Under the pieces are notes generated by a model. That model had not been told where the DNA came from and did not search any database. It saw only the letters and a program-made list of their open reading frames with translations. Shown piece by piece: positions 1 through 10,468 of a DNA stretch of 64,000 nt. The stretch's first letter is position 1. Every line of letters starts with the position of its first letter. The stretch lies in NCBI RefSeq assembly GCF_029227915.1, contig NC_079875.1, forward strand, positions 21,075,001-21,139,000, read 5' to 3'. A program made the position numbers and the translations under genes. The DNA is from Hydractinia symbiolongicarpus. Taxonomy: Eukaryota; Cnidaria; Hydrozoa; Anthoathecata; Hydractiniidae.

Positions 1-846
1 TGGCCCAGGCAGAGGGAACCACGTGATTTACGTGTGAGGCCTTTATTACACTGCAAAAGGCCATATTACAGCCTTTATAGGAAGATGCACGTAGGTAAGA
101 GTGTTGTAAAGCGACGACGCTAATGAAAACGACTTGGGATGTTGTAGCGCATTGAGACTGGAACGACTAGTCCAATGGTAACCTGCGCAGGCAGATGGAA
201 CCTCGTGATTTACGTGTGAGGTCTTTTTTTGACTGCAAAAGGCCATATTAAAGCCTTTATATGACTGTGCACGTAGTTAAGAGTGTTCTAAGCCGACGGC
301 ACTAATGAAAACGACTTGGGATGTTGTAGCGCATTGAGACTGGAACGACTAGTCCAATGGTAACCTGCACAGGCAGATGGAACCACGTGATTTACGTGTG
401 AGGCCTTTATTAGACTGCAAAAGGTCATATTACAGCCCTTATAGGACTGTGTACGTAGACTGTGTACGTAAACTGCGCAGGCAGATGGAACCTCGTGATT
501 TACGTGTGAGGTCTTTATTTGACTGCAAAAGGTCATATTACAGCCTTTATAGGACTGTGCACGTAGTTAAGAGAGTTCTAAGGCGACGGCGCTAATGAAA
601 ACGACTTGGGACGTTGTAGCGCATTGAGACTGGAACGACTAGTCCAATGGTAACTTGTCCAGGCAGATTGAACCACGTGATTTACGCGTGAGCCCTTTAT
701 TAGACTGCAAAAAGCCATATTACAGCCTTTATAGGACTGTGCACGTAGTTAAGAGTGTTGTAAGGCCACAGCACTAAGGAAAACGACTTGGGACGTTGTA
801 GGGCATTGAGACTGGAACGAATAGTCCAATGGTAACCTGCACAGGC
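1..846 (+). repeat. Left flank of the long HOR, about five monomers
   Basis: Bases 1 to about 440 repeat 1,384 to about 1,823 (offset 1,383), so the window opens inside a local duplication. After a truncated monomer at 389-496, the part from about 655 onward resembles the stretch near 21,219 and 38,870 (words cttgtccaggcag and gcgtgagccc). That stretch lies in and just beyond the right end of the long HOR. The flank may therefore be the tail of an earlier HOR copy that lies off the window; this is inference. No gene is present. Confidence 0.75.
389..496 (+). repeat. Truncated 108-bp monomer with a 13-bp tandem duplication
   Basis: The gattta landmarks at 389 and 497 are 108 bp apart instead of 182. 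The 13-bp word gactgtgtacgta occurs twice back to back at 445-457 and 458-470. It then joins directly to aactgcgcagg of the next monomer, so about half of the monomer (from gttaagag to near ggtaacc) is missing. The net loss is 74 bp. This is the shortest monomer spacing I found in the window. The pattern fits a deletion repaired with a short templated duplication at the junction (inference). Confidence 0.9.
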
Positions 847-860
847 AGATGGAACAACGT

Positions 861-1042
861 GATTTACGTGTGAGGTCTTTATTACCCTGCAAAACGCCAT
901 ATTACGGTCGTTATAGGGCTGTGCACGTAATTAAGAGAGCTCTAAAGCCACGGCGCTAAATAGAACCACTTGGAACGTTGTAGGGCATTGAGACTGGAAG
1001 GAATAGTCAATTGGTAACCTGCGCAGGCAGATGGAACCTAGT
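861..1042 (+). repeat. Representative N-family monomer
   Basis: Diagnostic words: taccctgcaaaacgccat, acggtcgttatagggctgtg, gagagctctaaagccacgg and gctaaatagaaccacttgg. It is common in all parts of the window and is usually followed by a P monomer, joined through agctgcccaggcagaggg. Confidence 0.85.
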
Positions 1043-1407
1043 GATTTACGTGTGAGGTCTTTATTAGACTGCAAAAGGTCATATTACAGCCTTTATAGGA
1101 CTGTGCACGTAGTTAAGAGAGTTCTAAGGCGACGGCGCTAATGAAAACGACTTGGGACGTTGTAGCGCATTGAGACTGGAACGAATAGTCCAATGGTAAC
1201 CTGCACAGGCAGATGGAACAACGTGATTTACGTGTGAGGCCTTTATTACCCTGCAAAACGCCATATTACGGTCGTTATAGGGCTGTGCACGTAATTAAGA
1301 GAGCTCTAAAGCCACGGCGCTAAATAGAACCACTTGGAACGTTGTAGGGCATTGAGACTGGAAGGAATAGTCCAATGGTAAGCTGGCCCAGGCAGAGGGA
1401 ACCACGT

Positions 1408-1589
1408 GATTTACGTGTGAGGCCTTTATTACACTGCAAAAGGCCATATTACAGCCTTTATAGGAAGATGCACGTAGGTAAGAGTGTTGTAAAGCGACGG
1501 CGCTAATGAAAACGACTTGGGATGTTGTAGCGCATTGAGACTGGAACGACTAGTCCAATGGTAACCTGCGCAGGCAGATGGAACCTCGT
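1408..1589 (+). repeat. Representative P-family monomer
   Basis: Diagnostic words: cactgcaaaaggccat, tataggaagatgcacgtag and gagtgttgtaaagcgacgg. Some copies have lost one a (cactgcaaagg) and are 181 bp. Confidence 0.85.
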
Positions 1590-1953
1590 GATTTACGTGT
1601 GAGGTCTTTATTTGACTGCAAAAGGCCATATTAAAGCCTTTATATGACTGTGCACGTAGTTAAGAGTGTTCTAAGCCGACGGCACTAATGAAAACGACTT
1701 GGGATGTTGTAGCGCATTGAGACTGGAACGACTAGTCCAATGGTAACCTGCACAGGCAGATGGAACCACGTGATTTACGTGTGAGGCCTTTATTAGACTG
1801 CAAAAGGTCATATTACAGCCCTTATAGGACTGTGTACGTAGTTAAGAGTGTTCTAAAGCGACGGCGCTAATGAAAACAACTTGGGACGTTGTAGCGCATT
1901 GAGACTGGAAGGAATAGTCCAATGGTAACCTGCGCAGACAGGTGAAACCACGT

Positions 1954-2135
1954 GATTTACGTGTGAGGTCTTTATTAGACTGCAAAAGGCCATAATACGG
2001 TCGTTATAGGGCTGTGCACGTAATTAAGAGAGTTCTGAGGCCACGGCGCTAAGGAGAACCACTTGGAACGTTGTTCTGCATTGAGACTGGAAGGAATAGT
2101 CAATTGGTAACCTGCGCAGGCAGATGGAACCTCGT
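1954..2135 (+). repeat. Representative V-family monomer
   Basis: Diagnostic words: ccataatacggtcgttatag, gagagttctgaggccacgg, acgttgttctgcattgag (or acgttgttgtgcattgag) and tagtcaattggtaacc. The change from ccaatggt to caattggt removes the usual CCAAT word in this family. Confidence 0.85.
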
Positions 2136-2242
2136 GATTTACGTGTGAGGTCTTTATTAGACTGCAAAAGGTCATATTACAGCCTTTATAGGACTGTGCA
2201 CGTAGTTAAGAGAGTTCTAAGGCGACGGCGCTAATGAAAACG

Positions 2243-2248
2243 ACTTGG
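2243..2248 (+). other. Single-monomer deletion junction (hybrid monomer)
   Basis: Copy 1 reads aaaacgacttgg followed directly by aacgttgtaggg. In copy 2 these two halves lie 182 bp apart: the left half ends near 12,982 and the right half resumes at 13,165. The offset between copies 1 and 2 changes here from 10,734 to 10,916, exactly one monomer. The switch lies in the six bases acttgg shared by both parents. The direction is not certain: copy 1 may have lost a monomer, or the common ancestor of copies 2 and 3 may have gained one. Confidence 0.85.
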
Positions 2249-3228
2249 AACGTTGTAGGGCATTGAGACTGGAAGGAATAGTCCAATGGTAAGCTGGCCC
2301 AGGCAGAGGGAACCTCGTGATTTACGTGTGAGGCCTTTATTACACTGCAAAAGGCCATATTACAGCCTTTATAGGAAGATGCACGTAGTTAAGAGTGTTG
2401 TAAAGCGACGGCGCTAATGAAAACGACTTGGGATGTTGTAGCGCATTGAGACTGGAACGACTAGTCCAATGGTAACCTGCGCAGGCAGATGGAACCTCGT
2501 GATTTACGTGTGAGGTCTTTATTTGACTGCAAAAGGCCATATTAAAGCCTTTATATGACTGTGCACGTAGTTAAGAGTGTTCTAAGGCGACGGCACTAAT
2601 GAAAACGACTTGGGATGTTGTAGCGCATTGAGACTGGAACGACTAGTCCAATGGTAACCTGCACAGGCAGATGGAACCACGTGATTTACGTGTGAGGCCT
2701 TTATTAGACTGCAAAAGGTCATATTACAGCCCTTATAGGACTGTGTACGTAGTTAAGAGTATTCTAAAGCGACGGCGCTAATGAAAACAACTTGGGACGT
2801 TGTAGCGCATTGAGACTGGAAGGAATAGTCCAATGGTAACCTGCGCAGACAGGTGAAACCACGTGATTTACGTGTGAGGTCTTTATTAGACTGCAAAAGG
2901 CCATAATACGGTCGTTATAGGGCTGTGCACGTAATTAAGAGAGTTCTGAGGCCACGGCGCTAAGGAGAACCACTTGGAACGTTGTTCTGCATTGAGACTG
3001 GAAGGAATAGTCAATTGGTAACCTGCGCAGGCAGATGGAACCTCGTGATTTACGTCTACGGCCTTTATTTGACTGCAAAAGGCCATATTACAGCCTTTAT
3101 AGGACTGTGCACGCAGTTAATGGTGTTCCAAGGCGACGGCGCTAATGAAAGCGACTTTGGACGATGTAGCGCATTGAGACTGGAAGGAATATCCCAATGG
3201 TAACCTGCGCAGGGAGATGGAGCGGCGT

Positions 3229-3410
3229 GATTTAATTGTGCGTCCTTTATTAGACTGCAAAACGCCATATTACGGTCTTTATAGCACTGTGCACGTAGTT
3301 AAGAGTATTCTAAGGCAACGGCGCTAAGGAAAACCACTTGGAACGTTGCAGTGCATTGACTATGGAAGGAATATTCCAATGGTAACTGGCGCAGGCATCT
3401 GAAACCACTT
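3229..3410 (+). repeat. Representative R-family monomer
   Basis: Diagnostic words: gatttaattgtgcgtccttt, preceded by gggagatggagcggcgt. The acgtg half of the usual dyad at the monomer start is lost (aattg instead). Confidence 0.8.
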
Positions 3411-3592
3411 GAGTTACGTCTACGGCCTTTATTTGACTGCAAAAGGCCATATTACAGCCTTTATAGGACTGTGCACGCAGGTAATGGTGTTCCAAGGCGA
3501 CGGCGCTAATGAAAGCGACTTTGGACGATGTAGTGCATTGAGACTGGAACGACTAGTCCAATGGTAACCTGCGCAGGCAAATGGAACCATGT
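3411..3592 (+). repeat. Representative S-family monomer
   Basis: It starts gagttacgtctacggccttt (or tctgcgg) instead of gatttacgtgtgagg, and continues with ggactgtgcacgcag and gcgactttggacgatg. This is one of the few families in which the gattta landmark itself is changed. Confidence 0.8.
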
Positions 3593-3956
3593 GATTTACG
3601 TGCGAGGCCTTTATTAGGCTGCAAAAAGGCATATCACAGCCTTTGTAGGACTGTGCACGTAGTTAAAAGTGTTCTAAGACAACGGCGCTAATGAAAACGA
3701 CTTGGGACGTTGTAGCGCATTGAGACTGGAACGACTAGTCCAATGGTAACCTGCGCAGGCAAATGGAACCATGTGATTTACGTGCGAGGCCTTTATTAGG
3801 CTGCAAAAAGGCATATCACAGCCTTTGTAGGACTGTGCACGTAGTTAAAAGTGTTCTAAGACAACGGCGCTAATGAAAACGACTTGGGACGTTGTAGCGC
3901 ATTGAGACTGGAACGAATAGTCCAATGGTAACCTGCACAGGCAGATGGAACAATGT
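3593..3956 (+). repeat. W-family monomers, tandem pair
   Basis: Two adjacent monomers (3,593-3,774 and 3,775-3,956) share the diagnostic words gctgcaaaaaggcatatcac, gcctttgtaggactg and gttaaaagtgttctaagac. They are almost the same, so this looks like a recent single-monomer duplication. The same pair occurs in copy 2 (14,509 and 14,691) and copy 3 (27,432 and 27,614). Confidence 0.85.
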
Positions 3957-4685
3957 GATTTACGTGTGAGGCCTTTATTACCCTGCAAAAGGTCATATTA
4001 CAGCCTTTATAGGACTGTGCACGTAGTGAAGAGAGTTCTAAGGCGACGGCGCTAATGAAAACGACTTGGGACGTTGTAGCGCATTGAGACTGGAACGAAT
4101 ATTCCAATGGTAACCTGCACAGGCAGATGGAACAACGTGATTTACGTGTGAGGCCTTTATTACCCTGCAAAACGCCATATTACGGTCGTTATAGGGCTGT
4201 GCACGTAATTAAGAGAGCTCTAAAGCCACGGCGTTATCTAGAACCACTTGGAACGTTGTAGGGCATTGAGACTGAAAGGAATAGTCCAATGGTAAGCTGC
4301 CCAGGCAGAGGGAAACCCCGTGATTTACGTGTGAGGCTTTTATTACACTGCAAAAGGCCATATTACAGCCTTTATAGGAAGATGCACGTAGTTAAGAGTG
4401 TTGTAAAACGACGGCGCTAATGAAAGCGACCTTAGACGTTGTAGCGCATTGAGACTGGAACGACTAGTCCAATGCTAACCTGCGCAGGCAGATAGAACCA
4501 CGTGATTTACGTGCGAGGCTTTTATTAGACTGCAAAAGGCCATATTACAGCCTTTATAGGAAGATGCACGTAGTTAAGAGTGTTGTAAAGCGACGGCGCT
4601 AATGAAAACGACTTGGGATGTTGTAGCACACTGAGACTGGAAAGACTAGTCCAATGGTAACCGGCGCAGGCAACTCAAACCGCGT

Positions 4686-4867
4686 GATTTAAGTGTGCGG
4701 CCTTTATTAGACTGCAAAAGGCCATACTAAGGTCTTTATAGGACTCTACACGTAGTTAAGAGTGTTCTAAGGCGACGGCACTAATGAAAACGACTTGGGA
4801 TGTTGTAGCGCATTGAGACTGGAACGACTAGTCCAATGGTAACCTGCACAGGCAGATGGAACCACGT
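4686..4867 (+). repeat. Representative Q-family monomer
   Basis: Diagnostic words: caactcaaaccgcgtgattt (upstream), taagtgtgcggcctttatta, ccatactacggtctttatag (here ccatactaagg) and gactctacacgtag. It serves as the start marker of the local 8- and 9-mer repeats after 55 kb. Confidence 0.82.
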
Positions 4868-5595
4868 GATTTACGTGTGAGGCCTTTATTAGACTGCAAA
4901 AGGTCATATTACAGCCCTTATAGGACTGTGTACGTAGTTAAGAGTGTTCTAAGGCGACGGCGCTAATGAAAGCGACTTTGGACGATGAAGCGCATTGAGA
5001 CTGGAACGACTAGTCCAATGGTAACTTGTCCAGGCAGATGGAACCACGTGATTTACGCGTGAGGCCTTTATTAGACTGCAAAAAGCCATATTACAGCCTT
5101 TATAAGACTGTGCACGTAGTTAAGAGTGTTGTAAGGCAACGGCGCTAATGAGAACGACTTGGTACGTTGTAGCGCATTGAGACTGGAACGACTAGTCCAA
5201 TGGTAACCTGCGCAGGTAGATGGAACCACGTGATTTACGTGTGAGGCCTTTATTAGACTGCAAAAAGCCATATTCCAGCCTTTAAACGACTGTGCACGCA
5301 GTTAATGGTGTTCTAAGGCGACGGCGCTAATGAAAGCGACTTTCGACGATGAAGCGCATTGAGACTGGAACGACTAGTCCAATGGTAACCTGCGCAGGCA
5401 GGTGAAACCACGTGATTTACGTGTGAGGTATTTATTAGACTGCAAAAGGCCATAATACGGTCGTTATAGGGCTGTGCACGTAATTAAGAGAGTTCTGAGG
5501 CCACGGCGCTAAGGAGAACCACTTGGAACGTTGTTGTGCATTGAGACTGGAAGGAATAGTCAATTGGTAACCTGCGCAGGCAGATGGAACGTCGT

Positions 5596-5776
5596 GATTT
5601 ACGTGTGAGTTTATATTAGTCTTTAAAAGGCCATATTACAGCCTTTGTAGGAAGATGCACGTAGTTAAGAGTGTTGTAAAGCGACGGCGCTAATGAAAGC
5701 GACCTTAGACGTTGTAGTGCATTGAGACTGGAACGACTAGTCCAATGCTAACCTGCGCAGGCAGATAGAACCACGT
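5596..5776 (+). repeat. Representative T-family monomer (181 bp)
   Basis: Diagnostic word: gtgagtttatattagtcttt followed by aaaaggccat. It is one base shorter than the norm in the stretch that is otherwise gtgaggcctttattagactg, and this removes the GGCCTTT stem half. Confidence 0.82.
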
Positions 5777-7570
5777 GATTTACGTGCGAGGCTTTCATTA
5801 GACTGCAAAAGGCCATATTACAGCCTTTATAGGAAGATGCACGTAGTTAAGAGTGTTGTAAAGCGACGGCGCTAATGAAAACGACTTGGGATGTTGTAGC
5901 ACACTGAGACTGGAAAGACTAGTCCAATGGTAACCGGCGCAGGCAACTCAAACCGCGTGATTTAAGTGTGCGGCCTTTATTAGACTGCAAAAGGCCATAC
6001 TACGGTCTTTATAGGACTCTACACGTAGTTAAGAGTGTTCTAAGGCGACGGCACTAATGAAAACGACTTGGGATGTTGTAGCGCATTGAGACTGGAACGA
6101 CTAGTCCAATGGTAACCTGCACAGGCAGATGGAACCACGTGATTTACGTGTGAGGCCTTTATTAGACTGCAAAAAGCCATATTCCAGCCTTTAAACGACT
6201 GTGCACGCAGTTAATGGTGTTCTAAGGCGACGGCGCTAATGAAAGCGACTTTCGACGATGAAGCGCATTGAGACTGGAACGACTAGTCCAATGGTAACCT
6301 GCGCAGGCAGGTGAAACCACGTGATTTACGTGTGAGGTATTTATTAGACTGCAAAAGGCCATAATACGGTCGTTATAGGGCTGTGCACGTAATTAAGAGA
6401 GTTCTGAGGCCACAGCGCTAAGGAGAACCACTTGGAACGTTGTTGTGCATTGAGACTGGAAGGAATAGTCAATTGGTAACCTGCGCAGGCAGATGGAACG
6501 TCGTGATTTACGTGTGAGTTTATATTAGTCTTTAAAAGGCCATATTACAGCCTTTATAGCACTGTGCACGTAGTTAAGAGTGTTCTAAGGCCACGGCGCT
6601 AATGAAAGCGACCTTAGACGTTGTAGCGCATTGAGACTGGAACGAATAGTCCAATGGTAACCTGCACAGGCATATGGAACAACGTGATTTACGTGTGAGG
6701 CCTTTATTACCCTGCAAAACGCCATATTACGGTCGTTATAGGGCTGTGCACGTAATTAAGAGAGCTCTAAAGCCACGGCGCTAAATAGAACCACTTGGAA
6801 CGTTGTAGGGCATTGAGACTGGAAGGAATAGTCCAATGGTAAGCTGCCCAGGCAGAGGGAACCACGTGATTTACGTGTGAGGCCTTTATTACACTGCAAA
6901 GGCCATATTACAGCCTTTATAGGAAGATGCACGTAGTTAAGAGTGTTGTAAAGCGACGGCGCTAAGGAAAACGACTTGGGATGATGTAGCGCATTAAGAC
7001 TGGAACGACTAGTCCAATGATAACCTGCGCAGGCAGATGGAACCTCGTGATTTACGTGTGAGGCTTTTATTAGACTGCAAAAAGCCATATTACAGCCTTT
7101 AAACGACTGTGCACGCAGTTAATGGTGTTCTAAGGCGACGGCGCTAATGAAAGCGACTTTCGACGATGAAGCGCATTGAGACTGGAACGACTAGTCCAAT
7201 GGTAACCTGCGCAGGCAGATGAAACCACGTGATTTACATGTGAGGCTTTTATTAGACTGCAAAAGGCCATATTATAGACTTTGTAGGACGATGCACGTAG
7301 TTAAGAGTGTTGTAAAGCGACGGCGCTAATGAAAACGACTTGGGACGTTGTACCACATTGAGACTTGAAGGACTAGTCCAATGGTAAGCTGCGCAGACAG
7401 GTGAAACCACGTGATTTACGTGTGAGGCCTTTATTAGACTGCAAAAGGCCATACTACAGCCTTTATAGATCTGTGCACGTAGTTAAGAGTGTTCTAAGGC
7501 GACGGCACTAATGAAAACGACTTGGGACGTTGTAGCGCATTGAAACTGGAACGAATAGTCCAATGGTAAC

Positions 7571-9386
7571 CTGCACAGGCAGATGGAACAACGTGATTTA
7601 CGTGTGAGGCCTTTATTACCCTGCAAAACGCCATATTACGGTCGTTATAGGGCTGTGGACGTAATTAAAAGAGCTCTAAAGCCACGGCGCTAAATAGAAC
7701 CACTTGGAACGTTGTAGGGCATTGAGACTGGAACGACTAGTCCAATGGTAACCTGCGCAGGCAGGTGAAACCACGTGATTTACGTGTGAGTTTATATTAG
7801 TCTTTAAAAGGACATATTACAGCATTTATAGCACTGTGCACGTAGTTAAGAGTGTTCTAAGGCCACGGCGCTAATGAAAGCGACCTTAGACGTTGTAGCG
7901 CATTGAGACTGGAACGAATAGTCCAATGGTAACCTGCACAGGCATATGGAACAAGGTGATTTACGTGTGAGGCCTTTATTACCCTGCAAAACGCCATATT
8001 ACGGTCGTTATAGGGCTGTGCACGTAATTAAGAGAGCTCTAAAGCCACGGCGCTAAATAGAACCACTTGGAACGTTGTAGGGCATTGAGACTGGAAGGAA
8101 TAGTCCAATGGTAAGCTGCCCAGGCAGAGGGAACCACGTGATTTACGTGTGAGGCCTTTATTACACTGCAAAGGTCATATTACAGCCTTTATAGGAAGAT
8201 GCACGTAGTTAAGAGTGTTGTAAAGCGACGGCGCTAAGGAAAACGACTTGGGATGTTGTAGCGCATTAAGACTGGAACGACTAGTCCAATGATAACCTGC
8301 GCAGGCAGATGGAACCTCGTGATTTACGTGTGAGGCTTTTATTAGACTGCAAAAAGCCATATTACAGCCTTTAAACGACTGTGCACGCAGTTAATGGTGT
8401 TCTAAGGCGACGGCGCTAATGAAAGCGACTTTCGACGATGAAGCACATTGAGACTGGAACGACTAGTCCAATGGTAACCTGCACAGGCAGATGGAACAAC
8501 GTGATTTACGTGTGAGGCCTTTATTACCCTGCAAAACGCCATATTACGGTCGTTATAGGGCTGTGGACGTAATTAAAAGAGCTCCAAAGCCACGGCGCTA
8601 AATAGAACCACTTGGAACGTTGTAGGGCATTGAGACTGGAACGACTAGTCCAATGGTAACCTGCGCAGGCAGGTGAAACCACGTGATTTACGTGTGAGTT
8701 TATATTAGTCTTTAAAAGGACATATTACAGCATTTATAGCACTGTGCACGTAGTTAAGAGTGTTCTAAGGCCACGGCGCTAATGAAAGCGACCTTAGACG
8801 TTGTAGCGCATTGAGACTGGAACGAATAGTCCAATGGTAACCTGCACAGGCATATGGAACAACGTGATTTACGTGTGAGGCCTTTATTACCCTGCAAAAC
8901 GCCATATTACGGTCGTTATAGGGCTGTGCACGTAATTAAGAGAGCTCTAAAGCCACGGCGCTAAATAGAACCACTTGGAACGTTGTAGGGCATTGAGACT
9001 GGAAGGAATAGTCCAATGGTAAGCTGCCCAGGCAGAGGGAACCACGTGATTTACGTGTGAGGCCTTTATTACACTGCAAAGGTCATATTACAGCCTTTAT
9101 AGGAAGATGCACGTAGTTAAGAGTGTTGTAAAGCGACGGCGCTAAGGAAAACGACTTGGGATGTTGTAGCGCATTAAGACTGGAACGACTAGTCCAATGA
9201 TAACCTGCGCAGGCAGATGGAACCTCGTGATTTACGTGTGAGGCTTTTATTAGACTGCAAAAAGCCATATTACAGCCTTTAAACGACTGTGCACGCAGTT
9301 AATGGTGTTCTAAGGCGACGGCGCTAATGAAAGCGACTTTCGACGATGAAGCACATTGAGACTGGAACGACTAGTCCAATGGTAAG
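7571..9386 (+). repeat. 908-bp pentamer tandem duplication, copy 1
   Basis: Units 7,571-8,478 and 8,479-9,386 repeat at offset 908 (five monomers minus two bases: a T-family monomer of 181 bp and a monomer reading cactgcaaagg with one a missing). The two units differ at very few positions, for example agctctaaag against agctccaaag. Copy 3 has one unit (32,139-33,046) and copy 2 has none. Confidence 0.9.
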
Positions 9387-10315
9387 CTGCACAGGCAGAT
9401 GAAACCACGTGATTTACGTGTGAGGCCTTCATTACCCTGCAAAACGCCATATTACGGTCGTTATAGGGCTGTGCACGTAATTAAGAGTGCTCTAAAGCCA
9501 CGGCGCTAAATAGAACCACTTGGAACGTTGTAGGGCATTGAGACTGGAAGGAATAGTCCAATGGTAAGCTGCCCAGGCAGAGGGAACCACGTGATTTACG
9601 TGTGAGGCCTTTATTAGACTGGAAAAGGGCATATTATAGACTTTCTAGGACGATGCACGTAGTTTAGAGTGTTCTAAAGCGACGGCGCTAATGAAAACAA
9701 CTTGGGACGTTGTAGCGCATTGAGACTGGAAAGAATAGTCCAATGGTAACCTGCGCAGACAGGTGAAACCACGTGATTTACGTGTGAGGTCTTTATTAGA
9801 CTGCAAAAGGCCATAATACGGTCGTTATAGGGCTGTGCACGTAATTAAGAGAGTTCTGAGGCGACGGCGCTAATGAAAACGACTTGGGACGTTGTAGCGC
9901 ATTGAAACTGGAACGAATAGTCCAATGGTAACCTGCACAGGCAGATGGAACAACGTGATTTACGTGTGAGGCCTTCATTACCCTGCAAAACGCCATATTA
10001 CGGTCGTTATAGGGCTGTGCACGTAATTAAGAGTGCTCTAAAGCCACGGCGCTAAATAGAACCACTTGGAACGTTGTAGGGCATTGAGACTGGAAGGAAT
10101 AGTCCAATGGTAAGCTGCCCACGCAGAGGGAACCACGTGATTTAAGTGTGCGGCCTTTATTAGACTGCAAAAGGCCATACTACGGTCTTTATAGGACTCT
10201 ACACGTAGTTAAGAGTGTTTTAAGGCCACGGCGCTAAGGAGAACTACTTGGAACGTTGTAGTGCAATGACACTGGAAGGAAGAGTCCAATGGTAAGCTGC
10301 GCAGGCAGGTGAAAC

Positions 10316-10330
10316 CACGTGATTTACGTG
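10316..10330 (+). other. Inverted repeat CACGT-N5-ACGTG at the monomer start
   Basis: CACGT (10,316-10,320), gattt, ACGTG (10,326-10,330) form a perfect 5-bp dyad; the left half with the next g also makes the CACGTG hexamer. Many monomers read ctcgtg instead of cacgtg, which breaks the left half, so the dyad is intact only in a subset. Confidence 0.6.
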
Positions 10331-10333
10331 TGA

Positions 10334-10372
10334 GGCCTTTATTAGACTGCAAAAGGCCATATTACAGCCTTT
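10334..10372 (+). other. Alternative hairpin element inside a consensus-like monomer
   Basis: In the monomer 10,321-10,502, GGCCTTT at 10,334-10,340 can pair with AAAGGCC at 10,352-10,358 (7-bp stem, 11-nt loop). The same AAAGGC (10,352-10,357) can instead pair with GCCTTT at 10,367-10,372 (6-bp stem, 9-nt loop). The two stems exclude each other. The element is present in many monomers of the array. A functional role is unproven. Confidence 0.6.
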
Positions 10373-10460
10373 ATAGGACGATGCACGTAGTTAAGAGTGT
10401 TGAAAAGCGACGGCGCTAAGGAAAACGACTTGGGACGTTGTACTACATTGAGACTTGAAG

Positions 10461-10468
10461 GACTAGTC
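10461..10468. other. 8-bp palindrome GACTAGTC
   Basis: A perfect 8-bp palindrome (contains the SpeI site ACTAGT) found in monomers reading cgactagtcc or ggactagtcc. Families with gaatagtcc have lost it. Presence and absence therefore subdivide the monomers. Confidence 0.7.

Larger units (their letters stand above)
1408..3047 (+). repeat. 911-bp pentamer duplication in HOR copy 1
   Basis: Units at 1,408-2,318 and 2,319 to about 3,047 repeat at offset 911 (five monomers, one of them 183 bp because of an extra g in agctggccc). Both contain P, V and related monomers in the same order. They diverge at about 3,048, where the second unit switches to acgtctacgg of the S family. In copies 2 and 3 the same duplication has spacing 1,093 (six monomers). 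Confidence 0.85.

Noticed and set aside
2982-3203. Plus-strand 73-residue frame, repeated at 13,898 and 26,821
   Set aside because: It is repeated only because the long HOR is repeated. It lies across ordinary monomer landmarks and has no independent support.
5337-5356. CENP-B box-like word around gactttcgacgatgaagcgc
   Set aside because: It contains TTCG, but the required A and CGGG positions of the CENP-B box do not match.
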